Shown here: in pieces, positions 21,609 to 29,692 of the stretch | Position numbering within the stretch: position 1 is the stretch's first letter | Layout of the letters: every line of letters begins with the position of its first letter | Assembly (NCBI GenBank): GCA_030705955.1 | Contig: JAUZPL010000010.1 | Coordinates: forward strand, 22,895 to 86,894 | Length of the DNA: 64,000 nt | Direction of reading: 5' to 3' | Origin: Bacillota bacterium | GTDB taxonomy: Bacteria > Bacillota > Bacilli > Bacillales > Cytobacillaceae | Notes under the pieces: generated by a model | What the model was told of the DNA's origin: nothing | The model's input: the letters and a program-made list of their open reading frames with translations, nothing else | Database searches by the model: none | Translations under genes and position numbers: made by a program

Positions 21609-23750
21609 TTATCCATGCTTATGTTTTCCTTTTCCTTTCCCTGGTTTAAATTTTCCCCAACCAGGTCCATGTCCCTCTCCTTTTGGCACGTGCTTCTGTT
21701 GTTCTCCACTATTTCCAATATTGTATATTGGAGCTTGCGGAAAATCTTCAGGATTTCCATCTAAAATGTAAAGTTCATTATTCACTCTGAATACATCATT
21801 AGGCTGTATAAAGTTACTTTGATCTGTTCCAAACTCCTGCATCATGGATTTAAATAGTAGCTGGGAGACTTTTGTCGTATATCCAAGCATATAGTTACCT
21901 GGTCCATTTTTCGCATATCCAGTCCAAACTGCCATTGTATATTGCGGTGTATATCCCGCAATCCAACTATCGTTTGTTGCGCTTGATGGATAACCAAATC
22001 GGGCAGTTGTTTTATCATCGAAATTGGTGGTACCAGTTTTTCCGGCAATATCTAGCCCCGGGACATTTGCTGCCGTTCCAGTTCCGGAGTTTACGACTGT
22101 CCGTAGCATATCCGTCACCATATATGCTGTGTAATCATGCATAACACGCCTTGGCTTTGGAGAAAACGAAACAACTTCGCCATCAGGAAAGACAACCTTC
22201 TGAACGAAATGTGGTTGATTGTAGACTCCATTATTTCCAAAAGCGCTGTAGGCTCCCGCCATCTCCAATGGATTAACCGTGTTACTTCCAATCGCTGTGG
22301 ATTCGTATACTTTATTATGATCAAAGGATATCCCCAAATTCTCAGCAAATTCCTTTGCCTTCCCCATTCCTACCTCTCTAAGTGTTAGGAGAGCAGGTAT
22401 ATTGTATGACCACTGAAGTGCTGTTCGAATGGACAGCATTCCATGATATTGATGATCCCAGTTTGAAATGGATTCTCCATTCGAATACGAGGTTTCATGG
22501 TCATCAATTTGGTGGGCTGTAGACCATTTTAAATTTTCAATAGCCGGACCATAATCAAAGATGGGTTTAAAAGAGGATCCTGGCTGCCGTTTTATATCGA
22601 TTGCAAAATTGGTTCCCAGAAATGATGCCTTATACTCGTTCCGGCCACTCCCAATAGCACGAACCTCTCCTGTTTTGGTATCTAAAAATACAAAGGCTCC
22701 TTGAAAATTAGCATTTGGATAAGGAATCATCGTATTCGTGTTCATCAGTTTATCTGCATAATCCTGAGCTTTTGTATCCAGGGTCGTATAAATCGATAAT
22801 CCATCCGTACTGATGTCCACATTTTTCAGCTTGCCTTGTACTTCTTTCACAACTGCATCTAAAAACGCCTCATACGGCATACCTTGCTGATTGGACTTTG
22901 GTGCCAGCCCTTCTGTAATAGGGACTCTCTTTGCGTCAATCATTTGCTCCTCTGTAATGTATCCTTGTTTATACATTGAATGTAAGACAAGGTTACGGCG
23001 ATTAGTGGCGGCTTTCTGGTTCTCGGGCTTGGTTGGATCATAATGACTAGGACTTTGCGGAAGTCCAGCCAGCATAGCAGCCTCTGAAAGGGTTAATTTA
23101 TTTAGATTGTTAGCACCAATTCCATAATAGGTTTTTGCAGCTGCTGCCACCCCATAAGAACCATCACCAAGATAAATCTTATTTAAATACATCATTAAGA
23201 TTTCATGCTTGGTATACTTTTTTTCCAGCTGATAGGCCAAACTCCATTCCTGTACTTTTCGCTTTATCGTCTTTTGAGGAGTCAGAAATGAGTTTTTAAT
23301 GACCTGCTGGGTAATCGTACTACCACCTTGCGAGCCAAAATTCCCGGTTAAATTTTCAAAAATGGCTCTTGCTGTTCCTTTTATATCAATTCCATGATGT
23401 TCATAAAAGTGGGCATCCTCTGTAGCAATAAAGGCATGTTCCAACATTTTTGGTACTTGTGTATACGTAATCTTTGTCCGTTTCTCTTTGCCATATTCAT
23501 AGAGAAAATTCCCGTTTTCATCGTAAAATTTAGTTGAAAGTGGATCTACTAGTTTAGAAGGGTCTAATGTTGGTGCACTTTTAATCATTGCAGCGAAGGT
23601 TACAACCCCTATGCCTATTGAAAGAACAGCAAGAACCATACAGGTCATGAATATCTTTTTTAACAAGGATCTGCTTTTTGATGATTTATTACTTCTAAGT
23701 TGTTTTTTCGCTTGTTTTCGCTCTTGGCGATAGCGATATTCTTCAGCCAT
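21609..23750 (-). CDS. Class A penicillin-binding protein (transglycosylase/transpeptidase)
   Basis: A bifunctional peptidoglycan synthase of 713 residues. A basic cytoplasmic tail (about 1-35) precedes one membrane helix (about 36-60). The GT51 domain has EDAHFYEHHGIDIKG with the catalytic Glu and GGSTITQQVIKN. The transpeptidase domain has the nucleophile in PGSSFKP (SxxK), SYN and KTGTT. The last 20 residues are Gly/Lys/His-rich (GKGKGKHKHG). ATG at 23750 follows AGGAGG; a longer in-frame extension would run into the terminator of the upstream gene. The family resembles PBP1A/PBP2C types; the precise orthologue (e.g. pbpF, pbpG) is not certain. Confidence 0.93.
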   Translation of the reverse strand: MAEEYRYRQERKQAKKQLRSNKSSKSRSLLKKIFMTCMVLAVLSIGIGVVTFAAMIKSAPTLDPSKLVDPLSTKFYDENGNFLYEYGKEKRTKITYTQVPKMLEHAFIATEDAHFYEHHGIDIKGTARAIFENLTGNFGSQGGSTITQQVIKNSFLTPQKTIKRKVQEWSLAYQLEKKYTKHEILMMYLNKIYLGDGSYGVAAAAKTYYGIGANNLNKLTLSEAAMLAGLPQSPSHYDPTKPENQKAATNRRNLVLHSMYKQGYITEEQMIDAKRVPITEGLAPKSNQQGMPYEAFLDAVVKEVQGKLKNVDISTDGLSIYTTLDTKAQDYADKLMNTNTMIPYPNANFQGAFVFLDTKTGEVRAIGSGRNEYKASFLGTNFAIDIKRQPGSSFKPIFDYGPAIENLKWSTAHQIDDHETSYSNGESISNWDHQYHGMLSIRTALQWSYNIPALLTLREVGMGKAKEFAENLGISFDHNKVYESTAIGSNTVNPLEMAGAYSAFGNNGVYNQPHFVQKVVFPDGEVVSFSPKPRRVMHDYTAYMVTDMLRTVVNSGTGTAANVPGLDIAGKTGTTNFDDKTTARFGYPSSATNDSWIAGYTPQYTMAVWTGYAKNGPGNYMLGYTTKVSQLLFKSMMQEFGTDQSNFIQPNDVFRVNNELYILDGNPEDFPQAPIYNIGNSGEQQKHVPKGEGHGPGWGKFKPGKGKGKHKHG

Positions 23751-23914
23751 CCTATCCCCGCCTCCTATCCATAAGGTGTTTTCTTCATTGATTACAATAG
23801 GAAGTGTATCAATTAATTTTAAAAAACTTATAGAATAATCTTCGTAATTCCATATTCCATTCATATTCATTCGAAGATTCTTTTCTTTTTTTGAGGGTAA
23901 GGGTTCATTTAAAA

Positions 23915-23950
23915 TACTAAACCTCCCGCCAAACAAATGGCAGGAGGCTC
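23915..23950 (-). terminator. Rho-independent terminator of the STM3941-like gene
   Basis: CCTCCTGCC pairs with GGCGGGAGG around an 8-nt loop, followed by TTTAGTATTTT on the minus strand. It starts 4 bases after the stop codon at 23954. Confidence 0.8.
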
Positions 23951-23953
23951 CCT

Positions 23954-24529
23954 TTACGCTTTAATTCCTTTCTTTTTCCTTCTTTTTAAGAAAGGATCTT
24001 CGTATTCCTTTACTATAATTCCTTGATTATTTTTCTGTCCGAAATCTTTACAAGTATTAAAAATTTGCCTTAGTTTCTCACTTTGAAATGCAAATCCATC
24101 AATCGAAATGGTATGACCTGTACGTTCACGATTCCTTTGTGCCATTTTAAACGCGTTCATACTGCCACTATTTTTAAAATCGTAAATTTTTGAAACTAAA
24201 ATTCCAATTTGCAGACTCGTACTTCCAGGATATGTTTCAATTTTTTCAATTGCACTCCATGGAATAAGTCCAAAATCAACAGGGGAAGTGTAATCTTTGA
24301 TTCCTTTATCAGATATGACAAGTAAAGGGTCATGTTTGACTATAGCCCGAATACTCATTACAATCTGCCAGACAAAAAATAACATTATGGCAATCAATAA
24401 TACTTTCCAAATAAGTTGAAAATTATTTGTAAATAATATATAAGCCTCTAAAATTAAAAAAATGAAATACACAATAATAGAGAGAGAGGATCTAATTTTA
24501 TCAGGATAGACAACATACTCGTTTGACAA
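23954..24529 (-). CDS. Small membrane protein of the STM3941 type
   Basis: A 191-residue protein with two adjacent membrane helices (about 15-35 and 39-60) followed by a cytoplasmic domain with a PH-like beta pattern (LLVISDKGIKDYTS, LIPWSAIEKIETY) and a basic C-terminal tail (LKRRKKKGIKA). The layout is that of the STM3941/YdbS-like group of uncharacterised membrane proteins; the assignment is from pattern memory. The start is TTG at 24529, 8 bases after an AGAAGG ribosome site. The function is unknown. A 20-bp repeat array lies just upstream. Confidence 0.65.
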   Translation of the reverse strand: MSNEYVVYPDKIRSSLSIIVYFIFLILEAYILFTNNFQLIWKVLLIAIMLFFVWQIVMSIRAIVKHDPLLVISDKGIKDYTSPVDFGLIPWSAIEKIETYPGSTSLQIGILVSKIYDFKNSGSMNAFKMAQRNRERTGHTISIDGFAFQSEKLRQIFNTCKDFGQKNNQGIIVKEYEDPFLKRRKKKGIKA

Positions 24530-24592
24530 AACCTATGCCTTCTTTCATTTAGGCTCTTTTCTAAAAGATTGTTGCTTTCGATTAAGTTATTG

Positions 24593-24688
24593 TTTCGCGG
24601 ATATATTACTGGTTTTCGCGGATATCCTTTAATTTTCGCGGATAAAATTTTATTTTCGCGGATAAATTGTATTTTTTCGCGGATAAAT
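24593..24688. repeat. Tandem array of 20-bp units (TTTTCGCGGATAAA core), five copies
   Basis: Cores begin at 24593, 24613, 24633, 24653 and 24675, a 20-22 base period. The core TTTTCGCGGATA(AA) is well kept and the 6-8 bases between cores vary. It is the same element as at 12550-12643 in the opposite orientation. It lies between the end of the PTS operon and the STM3941-like gene. Confidence 0.85.
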
Positions 24689-24789
24689 CTGAAATTGGCT
24701 GGAATAATGCCAAAAAAAACAACAAAATGTACGAAAACAGCCTTTATTTAAATTCACAAATCTAAGCCCGATACGTGACTCTTTTCCTT

Positions 24790-25434
24790 TTAACCATGCA
24801 TACCTTCTTTTACAATAGATACAAACTGTTTAGCTGTTCTTGTGACTAACTCATAATCACCCATTTTTGCCCCTTTTGTTAAACTGCTTCCAGTACCGAG
24901 TGCAAATGCCCCATTCTTCAACCATTCTGCAGCGTTTTCAGTCGTTACCCCACCGCTTGGCATAAAATGGCCTTGTGGCAGTGGCCCTTTCAAATCCTTT
25001 ATAATGTTAGGTCCAAATGCGCCTCCAGGAAAAATCTTGATTACATCCGCTCCTAATTCCATTGCTTTAACAGCTTCAGTTGGGCTCATTACTCCCGGAA
25101 TAACAACGACTCTGTATCGGTTGCATACTTGAATCGTTTTTTCCGAAAGGTTTGGTGAGACAATAAACTTCGCCCTAGCAAGAATAGCCAAGCGGGCAGT
25201 TTCAGCATCAAGTACTGTACCAGCACCAACTACAACATCCTTATCCATGTAACAGTTAGATAATTCTTTAATAATATCCAAAGCCCCCGGTACCGTCATG
25301 GTTACTTCCAGAAACTTAATGCCTCCTTTAAAAATTGCTTCACTTACCTTTAGACCTTGATCCCTATTATCCGCCCGGATGACAGCAACAAGTCCCTCTT
25401 CCCGCATCTTTACCAGTACATCCAGCTTATCCAT
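24790..25434 (-). CDS. KDPG/KHG-type aldolase
   Basis: A 214-residue class I aldolase that cleaves 2-keto-3-deoxy-6-phosphogluconate to pyruvate and glyceraldehyde 3-phosphate, and often 4-hydroxy-2-oxoglutarate. Glu43 (FLEVTMTVPG) and the Schiff-base Lys133 (GADVIKIFPGGAFGP) align with the E. coli Eda residues Glu45 and Lys133. It is the last gene of the PTS operon, 36 bases after the dehydrogenase. The operon context suggests that the transported compound is converted to a 2-keto-3-deoxy sugar acid phosphate. No dehydratase or ammonia-lyase gene accompanies it. Confidence 0.9.
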   Translation of the reverse strand: MDKLDVLVKMREEGLVAVIRADNRDQGLKVSEAIFKGGIKFLEVTMTVPGALDIIKELSNCYMDKDVVVGAGTVLDAETARLAILARAKFIVSPNLSEKTIQVCNRYRVVVIPGVMSPTEAVKAMELGADVIKIFPGGAFGPNIIKDLKGPLPQGHFMPSGGVTTENAAEWLKNGAFALGTGSSLTKGAKMGDYELVTRTAKQFVSIVKEGMHG

Positions 25435-25470
25435 TTCTGGTCACCTTCGTTTTAGACAATGTTCTTGATT

Positions 25471-26463
25471 CTATTTAATAAATACCTCACGATTCACCAC
25501 ATGATCTGGTTTTTCCCCTCTTACTATTCGTTCCACATCTGACACCACTTTTTCCCCCATCCCTCTTAGGCATTCTTCTGTATAGGCTGAAATATGGGGT
25601 GTTACAAGTACATTTTCATAGTTAAAATAAGGATGACTCTCATCAATTGGTTCACCCTCGAGAACATCTGTAAAAACTCCGGCAATGACCCCTTGATTCA
25701 AGCCGTTCAGCACTGCCTCTTGGTCCAACAATTCCCCTCTGGCTGCATTTGCGATATAAACGCCTTTTTTCATGAGACCAATTTCTCTATTTGATATCAT
25801 ATGATAGCTTTCTTTATTAAGTAGGGCATGCATGGAAATAATGTCTGACTGTTTTAGCAATTCATCGAGTGTAGCAGACTCTACCCCCATTTTCGCTAAT
25901 TCTTCTTTATCTTTAAAAGGATCATAAGCTAGTACTCTAGCATTAAAACCATTTTTAAAAATTTCCCCAACACGGCTGCCTATATTCCCATAACCAATGA
26001 CTCCAACCGTCTTTCCCGTAATCTGATGACCAATAAATTGTGCCCGTTTTGACCATTTTCCTTCTTTTGCAGCAAGGGATGCTTCAACTGTTTTACGAAT
26101 CACTGCCATTAACCCCGCTATTGCATTTTCCGCTACAGCATTTCTTTCAACATGAGCAGAAACAATCGAGACAACTGTGCCTCTTTCTGTCGCAGCATGG
26201 ATATCAATGTTGTTGTAGCCTATTCCATGCCGTGAAATCAAAATAGTTTCATCCTTAAATTCAAAAAATTCTCTTGTGAAAAATGGGGTAACGCTTGAAA
26301 TAAGAATATCAAATCCATTCAGCTTCTCTGCTAATTCCTTTCCAGGTGTCTCAATTGGAAAAGTAAAGCGTTCCACTACCCCAAGTTTCTCAAGTCTTTC
26401 CATTTGCTCTGGAAATTTCCTGCCAAAACTACTCGAATTGATGATTGCAATCTTATGTGCCAT
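25471..26463 (-). CDS. D-isomer-specific 2-hydroxyacid dehydrogenase
   Basis: An NAD(P)-dependent oxidoreductase of 330 residues. The nucleotide-binding domain shows GVIGYGNIGSRV; the catalytic Arg is in ANAARGELLD, the Asp/Glu in GVFTDVLEGEP and the His in TPHISAY. Substrates of the family include phosphoglycerate, glyoxylate, 2-ketogluconate and other 2-keto acids. Lying between PTS IIB and a KDPG-type aldolase, it may act on a sugar acid phosphate (for instance a 2-keto-6-phosphogluconate to 6-phosphogluconate step); this is inference. ATG at 26463 is preferred to one at 26481 because of the AAGGAAGAGG ribosome site. Confidence 0.88.
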   Translation of the reverse strand: MAHKIAIINSSSFGRKFPEQMERLEKLGVVERFTFPIETPGKELAEKLNGFDILISSVTPFFTREFFEFKDETILISRHGIGYNNIDIHAATERGTVVSIVSAHVERNAVAENAIAGLMAVIRKTVEASLAAKEGKWSKRAQFIGHQITGKTVGVIGYGNIGSRVGEIFKNGFNARVLAYDPFKDKEELAKMGVESATLDELLKQSDIISMHALLNKESYHMISNREIGLMKKGVYIANAARGELLDQEAVLNGLNQGVIAGVFTDVLEGEPIDESHPYFNYENVLVTPHISAYTEECLRGMGEKVVSDVERIVRGEKPDHVVNREVFIK

Positions 26464-26553
26464 AGTCCTCTTCCTTTCCATACAAATCTGAAAAGTGAAT
26501 GGCTTACAAACAGCTTTTTAGTTGACTGAACGCAATACCATTTCATCATAATT

Positions 26554-27048
26554 CTATTTAAGAGATTTAAGGGCATCCGTTAACGACACACGTTTACTGT
26601 CAGGGACTGTCTGGAAGTATACCTCAATTCCTTTACTTTCTATTTCTTTTAAAACTTCCCCATCTTCTTTTGTTAAACCCACCGTACTGATGACAAACTT
26701 TGAGTTTGCTTTCTTAGAGATTCCTCCAATATTCAGTTTTTCAATAGGCAGGTTCCCTTTTTCAATGACTTCCTTTACACTAGCAATATTTTTAAATAGT
26801 AAAACAACCTGATCATTCCCAAATTGATCTTGAGCCCAACTTTCCATTACCTCTTTCGTACTAAATACTTTAATTTTCAAGCCCGAAGAGGAGTTCACAT
26901 TAATATAGATTTCCTTCATAAAATCATCTGCAGCTGTAAGGTTGTCAACCACATAAATGGCATTCGTTCCAAGCCCCTTTGACCACTTTGTCATAACTTG
27001 TCCGTGTATTAATCGATCATCAATTCTTATTAAGTTAATTTTCCCCAT
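26554..27048 (-). CDS. PTS mannose/fructose/sorbose family IIB component
   Basis: The cytoplasmic phosphotransfer component passing phosphate from IIA to the incoming substrate. The 164-residue product carries the IIB(Man) active-site motif RIDDRLIHGQV with phospho-His15. AAAGGGGTGG lies upstream of the ATG. It follows the IIA gene by 16 bases and precedes the dehydrogenase. The substrate cannot be read from the sequence alone. Confidence 0.95.
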   Translation of the reverse strand: MGKINLIRIDDRLIHGQVMTKWSKGLGTNAIYVVDNLTAADDFMKEIYINVNSSSGLKIKVFSTKEVMESWAQDQFGNDQVVLLFKNIASVKEVIEKGNLPIEKLNIGGISKKANSKFVISTVGLTKEDGEVLKEIESKGIEVYFQTVPDSKRVSLTDALKSLK

Positions 27049-27064
27049 GAAAATCCACCCCTTT

Positions 27065-27481
27065 CTATTTTTTAAGAAAAAAGCTTCGATCTAATTTTTT
27101 GATTCCATCCATACCTGTCTGTTTAATTGTTTCTAATAATGTATTGGTATCTTCATCATTTTTATAGAAAGCCAATAATTCAATTAACATTGGCATATTT
27201 ACTCCAGTCAGAATCTTCAAATCATTTTTAGCCAATAATGAGAGGGCAACATTTCCAGGACTTCCCCCCATTAAGTCAACCATGACAACCGTTTCTAACC
27301 CTTTTTCATTATTTTTTTCCACAATTAAAGCGGCTTTGTTTCGAAGATTATCCACAGAATCACCAGGACGTAAGGCTAAGGCACAGACATTTTCCTGCGG
27401 TCCCATGATCATTTCTACGCTTTTTATTAATTCACTGCCAAACTCACCATGAGTCATAATTACTATTGCTCTATCTGCCAC
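27065..27481 (-). CDS. PTS mannose family IIA component
   Basis: The phosphocarrier that accepts phosphate from HPr. The 138-residue product has the IIA(Man) strand IVIMTHGEFG with phospho-His11 and VVMVDLMGGSPGNVA, a glycine-rich loop typical of the fold. The start is GTG at 27481. IIA and IIB are separate polypeptides here, unlike the fused E. coli ManX. A strong hairpin (27506-27546) separates this gene from the upstream IID gene. Confidence 0.94.
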   Translation of the reverse strand: MADRAIVIMTHGEFGSELIKSVEMIMGPQENVCALALRPGDSVDNLRNKAALIVEKNNEKGLETVVMVDLMGGSPGNVALSLLAKNDLKILTGVNMPMLIELLAFYKNDEDTNTLLETIKQTGMDGIKKLDRSFFLKK

Positions 27482-27505
27482 GGCCCTTCTTCCCTTCGCG
27501 AAACA

Positions 27506-27546
27506 ATATAGCCTGAATATGTATCTTTAACATAGTCAGGCTATAT
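27506..27546. other. Intergenic hairpin between PTS IID and IIA genes
   Basis: ATATAGCCTGA pairs with TCAGGCTATAT (11 bp), extended after one mismatch by TATGT/ACATA. On the minus strand, where the genes lie, no good T tract follows, so it looks like an mRNA-stabilising or processing hairpin. On the plus strand it is followed by GTGTTTTTTT, so it could stop antisense transcription. Confidence 0.7.
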
Positions 27547-27559
27547 CGTGTTTTTTTAC

Positions 27560-28438
27560 TTACAAAATGCCAATTGCTGCGAGAACAATAAGTACCCCTG
27601 TTAGCCAAAGTAAACCGTTTGTAATTTTTAGGCCTTTCTTTTCAAAGTAATAATAGACCGCCAAAACAGTTACGAGTGGCAACAAGCCAGGCAAGATACT
27701 GTCTAAAATAGCCTGAATATCAAATGTCTTTTTCGACAGCGTAAAGGTCAAGGTACTGCTAACTTTTACATATGATCCAGCCAGTATTCCCATCATAAAT
27801 AATCCCATTACAGATAAGGCATCAATAATCGTTTTCACACGGCTTCCGGCTAAAAGCTCTCTTGCTGCATTTCGTCCTAGACTATAGCCCATTTTGGTAA
27901 AATAATAGCCATATATAAAGGTTGCAAGTACAAAGCAAATGAATGGGAATAACGCACCCCAAGCACTCCCTTTAGCAGCCCATGGTAAAGCAATGGCAAT
28001 AAAAATGTATTGAACCGTACCAGAGTCAATGGCATCTCCAATTCCAGCCAAAGCACCCATTAAGCCAACCTTTGTGCTGTTAATCATTTCTTCACTGACA
28101 GCCTCATCTTCATTCCCTTCTGCCTTTGCCTTTGCACGGGATTCTTCCAAAGAGGCTGTAATACCAGTCAGTGTTCCGCCGCCCCAAACAGCTTGAGTAT
28201 TAAAGAAAAGAGTATGTCTTTTATAGGCTTCTTTTAAATCCTCATCTTTTTTATATAATTTCCTTAAAATCGGCATCATTCCAAATAGGAAGGATGGAGC
28301 TAACATACGGTCAAAGGTATGTGGTGCTTCGTTTGCCCACCACCACCTAACCCATGATTTCATTAGATCTTTATTTGTTATTTTTTCTGGATAATCTGGT
28401 GTTTTGGTTACATCTGTATTTGTTTGATTTTCACTCAT
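27560..28438 (-). CDS. PTS mannose family IID component
   Basis: A membrane subunit of the sugar channel/transporter. The 292-residue product starts MSENQTNTDVTK and contains the IID signature region (FLFGMMPILRKLY, NTQAVWGGGTLTGITASLEE) followed by several C-terminal hydrophobic segments. ATG at 28438 is chosen because GAGGAGG lies 8 bases upstream; a longer frame would overlap the IIC gene. IIC ends 13 bases before it. Confidence 0.94.
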   Translation of the reverse strand: MSENQTNTDVTKTPDYPEKITNKDLMKSWVRWWWANEAPHTFDRMLAPSFLFGMMPILRKLYKKDEDLKEAYKRHTLFFNTQAVWGGGTLTGITASLEESRAKAKAEGNEDEAVSEEMINSTKVGLMGALAGIGDAIDSGTVQYIFIAIALPWAAKGSAWGALFPFICFVLATFIYGYYFTKMGYSLGRNAARELLAGSRVKTIIDALSVMGLFMMGILAGSYVKVSSTLTFTLSKKTFDIQAILDSILPGLLPLVTVLAVYYYFEKKGLKITNGLLWLTGVLIVLAAIGIL

Positions 28439-28451
28439 GCTCCCATCCTCC

Positions 28452-29219
28452 TCATTGTTCAGCCTTTTTACTTGTAAATAGCACATACAGGCCTGCAAAA
28501 ATGGCACCGAAAATCGCAAACGTTACAGTACTGATTTTTAAAGTTGCGAGAGATACACTCATAAAATAGGCAAGGAAGAAGAAAACCAACAAGCTTTTTT
28601 TACCAATAACGTGCATAATAACAGCAATCCCCAATGCTGCAAGGCCACCGCCAACAACCGTGAGGATATGTAGCACCTTACCTCCGGAGATGGCATTAAC
28701 GAAATGAGCGATTTGTGGAGCACCATAATATAAAGCAATAAAGATTAATGGGATAAATAAAACGAAACTAATAATAGCCGGAATAACGATAATGGAAAAA
28801 AATAAGCCCGTGTCATTTGCCTCCGACGCGTATTTATCCATTAGCCGAGTAGCAAATGTATTTAAGAAGAACCTAAATTGATACGCATAGCTTCCTAACA
28901 ATCCAACAGGCACTGCAATAGCTACTGCCTGTTGGGGTGTAAGATGTCCCAAAATAGCAACTGATACGGCAACAGCCGCAGCGATGGCTGGCTCTGCTGG
29001 TAATGTCCCGCCTGGAGCAACAACCCCCATATAGATTAATTGAATGGCAGCAGTGATAATCATGGCTTCACCTACATGACCAGTAACAAGTCCAACAACA
29101 AGACCTGTCATCAAAGGACTGAAGCGTAAAGTAAGTGTCGCATACCCTAAAATCCGAGATTCCACAAGTGCCACCCATATAGCGATAATAAGTGCCTCAC
29201 CAACTGTAAGTGTACTCAT
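28452..29219 (-). CDS. PTS mannose family IIC component
   Basis: The integral membrane channel component, 255 residues, with 6-8 hydrophobic helices and the IIC(Man) segments PLMTGLVVGLVTGHVGEAMIITAAIQLIYMG (in parts) and GGTLPAEPAIAAAVA. It is the first gene of the operon IIC-IID-IIA-IIB-dehydrogenase-aldolase. A perfect palindrome and a weak cre-like site lie upstream. No LevR/ManR-type activator or GntR regulator is encoded nearby. Confidence 0.94.
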   Translation of the reverse strand: MSTLTVGEALIIAIWVALVESRILGYATLTLRFSPLMTGLVVGLVTGHVGEAMIITAAIQLIYMGVVAPGGTLPAEPAIAAAVAVSVAILGHLTPQQAVAIAVPVGLLGSYAYQFRFFLNTFATRLMDKYASEANDTGLFFSIIVIPAIISFVLFIPLIFIALYYGAPQIAHFVNAISGGKVLHILTVVGGGLAALGIAVIMHVIGKKSLLVFFFLAYFMSVSLATLKISTVTFAIFGAIFAGLYVLFTSKKAEQ

Positions 29220-29228
29220 TTCAATCGT

Positions 29229-29321
29229 TCACTCCCTTTTCTTTGCTATTTTAATAGCAATGATTTCCCCCAAATACAAAGAATCGCTTATCCAATTTGG
29301 TCTTTTTGAGAACAGCCTCAC
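29229..29321 (-). other. Possible 30-codon leader frame upstream of PTS IIC
   Basis: A strong ribosome site AGGAGG (29321-29326) heads a 30-codon open frame (VRLFSKRPNWISDS... in GTG numbering) that ends at TGA inside the IIC ribosome site. The only in-frame starts are GTG overlapping the ribosome site and a CTG five bases after it, so translation is doubtful. It could be a leader peptide coupling translation into IIC, or chance. Confidence 0.25.
29243..29260. promoter_or_regulatory. Perfect palindrome upstream of the PTS operon
   Basis: TTGCTATTTTAATAGCAA is an 8+2+8 perfect inverted repeat 24 bases upstream of the IIC start. It resembles an operator for a dimeric repressor; the regulator is unknown. 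As RNA it would form only a weak hairpin with a 2-nt loop, so a DNA site is more likely. Confidence 0.5.
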
Positions 29322-29407
29322 CTCCTAATCTAAAATCCGCTTACTAGATTCATAGAAAAAAGGAATTAAACACTTACTAGTAGAGGTTTACATTTTGTTA
29401 TTTACAA

Positions 29408-29424
29408 AGGGTGAAAAACGCTTT
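29408..29424 (-). promoter_or_regulatory. cre-like site (CcpA) upstream of the PTS operon
   Basis: On the minus strand ATGAAAGCGTTTTTCA matches the left half of the cre consensus (WTGNAANCGNWNNCA) but has one extra base before the final CA. It lies ~190 bases upstream of IIC, where a sugar PTS operon would be expected to be under catabolite control. Confidence 0.35.
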
Positions 29425-29615
29425 CATTTTAAGCTGTTAAATTAACTATTTATCATTTGTTAAAAGTATTATTTGATTTCATTCTATGTTTTGAAAAGTT
29501 TAGCTATGCTTAAAAAATTACTTTTTGGTGAACAACCTTTGGATTTGTTTTATAAGAGGAGTTTAGATAGGAGGCAAAATAAAAGGTTATAGATATTGAA
29601 TAAATAGCAATACAG

Positions 29616-29642
29616 TTCAAAATCATTTTTAAATGGTATAAT
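29616..29642 (+). promoter_or_regulatory. Extended -10 promoter of the 83-aa membrane protein gene
   Basis: TGGTATAAT (29634-29642) is an extended -10 element; the -35 TTCAAA is weak with a 15-base spacer. It lies ~50 bases upstream of the ATG. Confidence 0.5.
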
Positions 29643-29692
29643 TTTGTTATATATGGAAAATCTATGTTTGCTGTACCTTTGGGGAGGAAAAA

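Noticed and set aside
23751..23936. 62-codon N-terminal extension of the penicillin-binding protein
   Set aside because: The first codon lies inside the terminator of the upstream gene; AGGAGG precedes the internal ATG at 23750.
29260..29320. Sigma-54 (-24/-12) promoter before the PTS operon
   Set aside because: TTGGATAAGCGATTCT has a GG but lacks the GC at the right distance, and no sigma-54 activator gene adjoins the operon, although rpoN is in the window.
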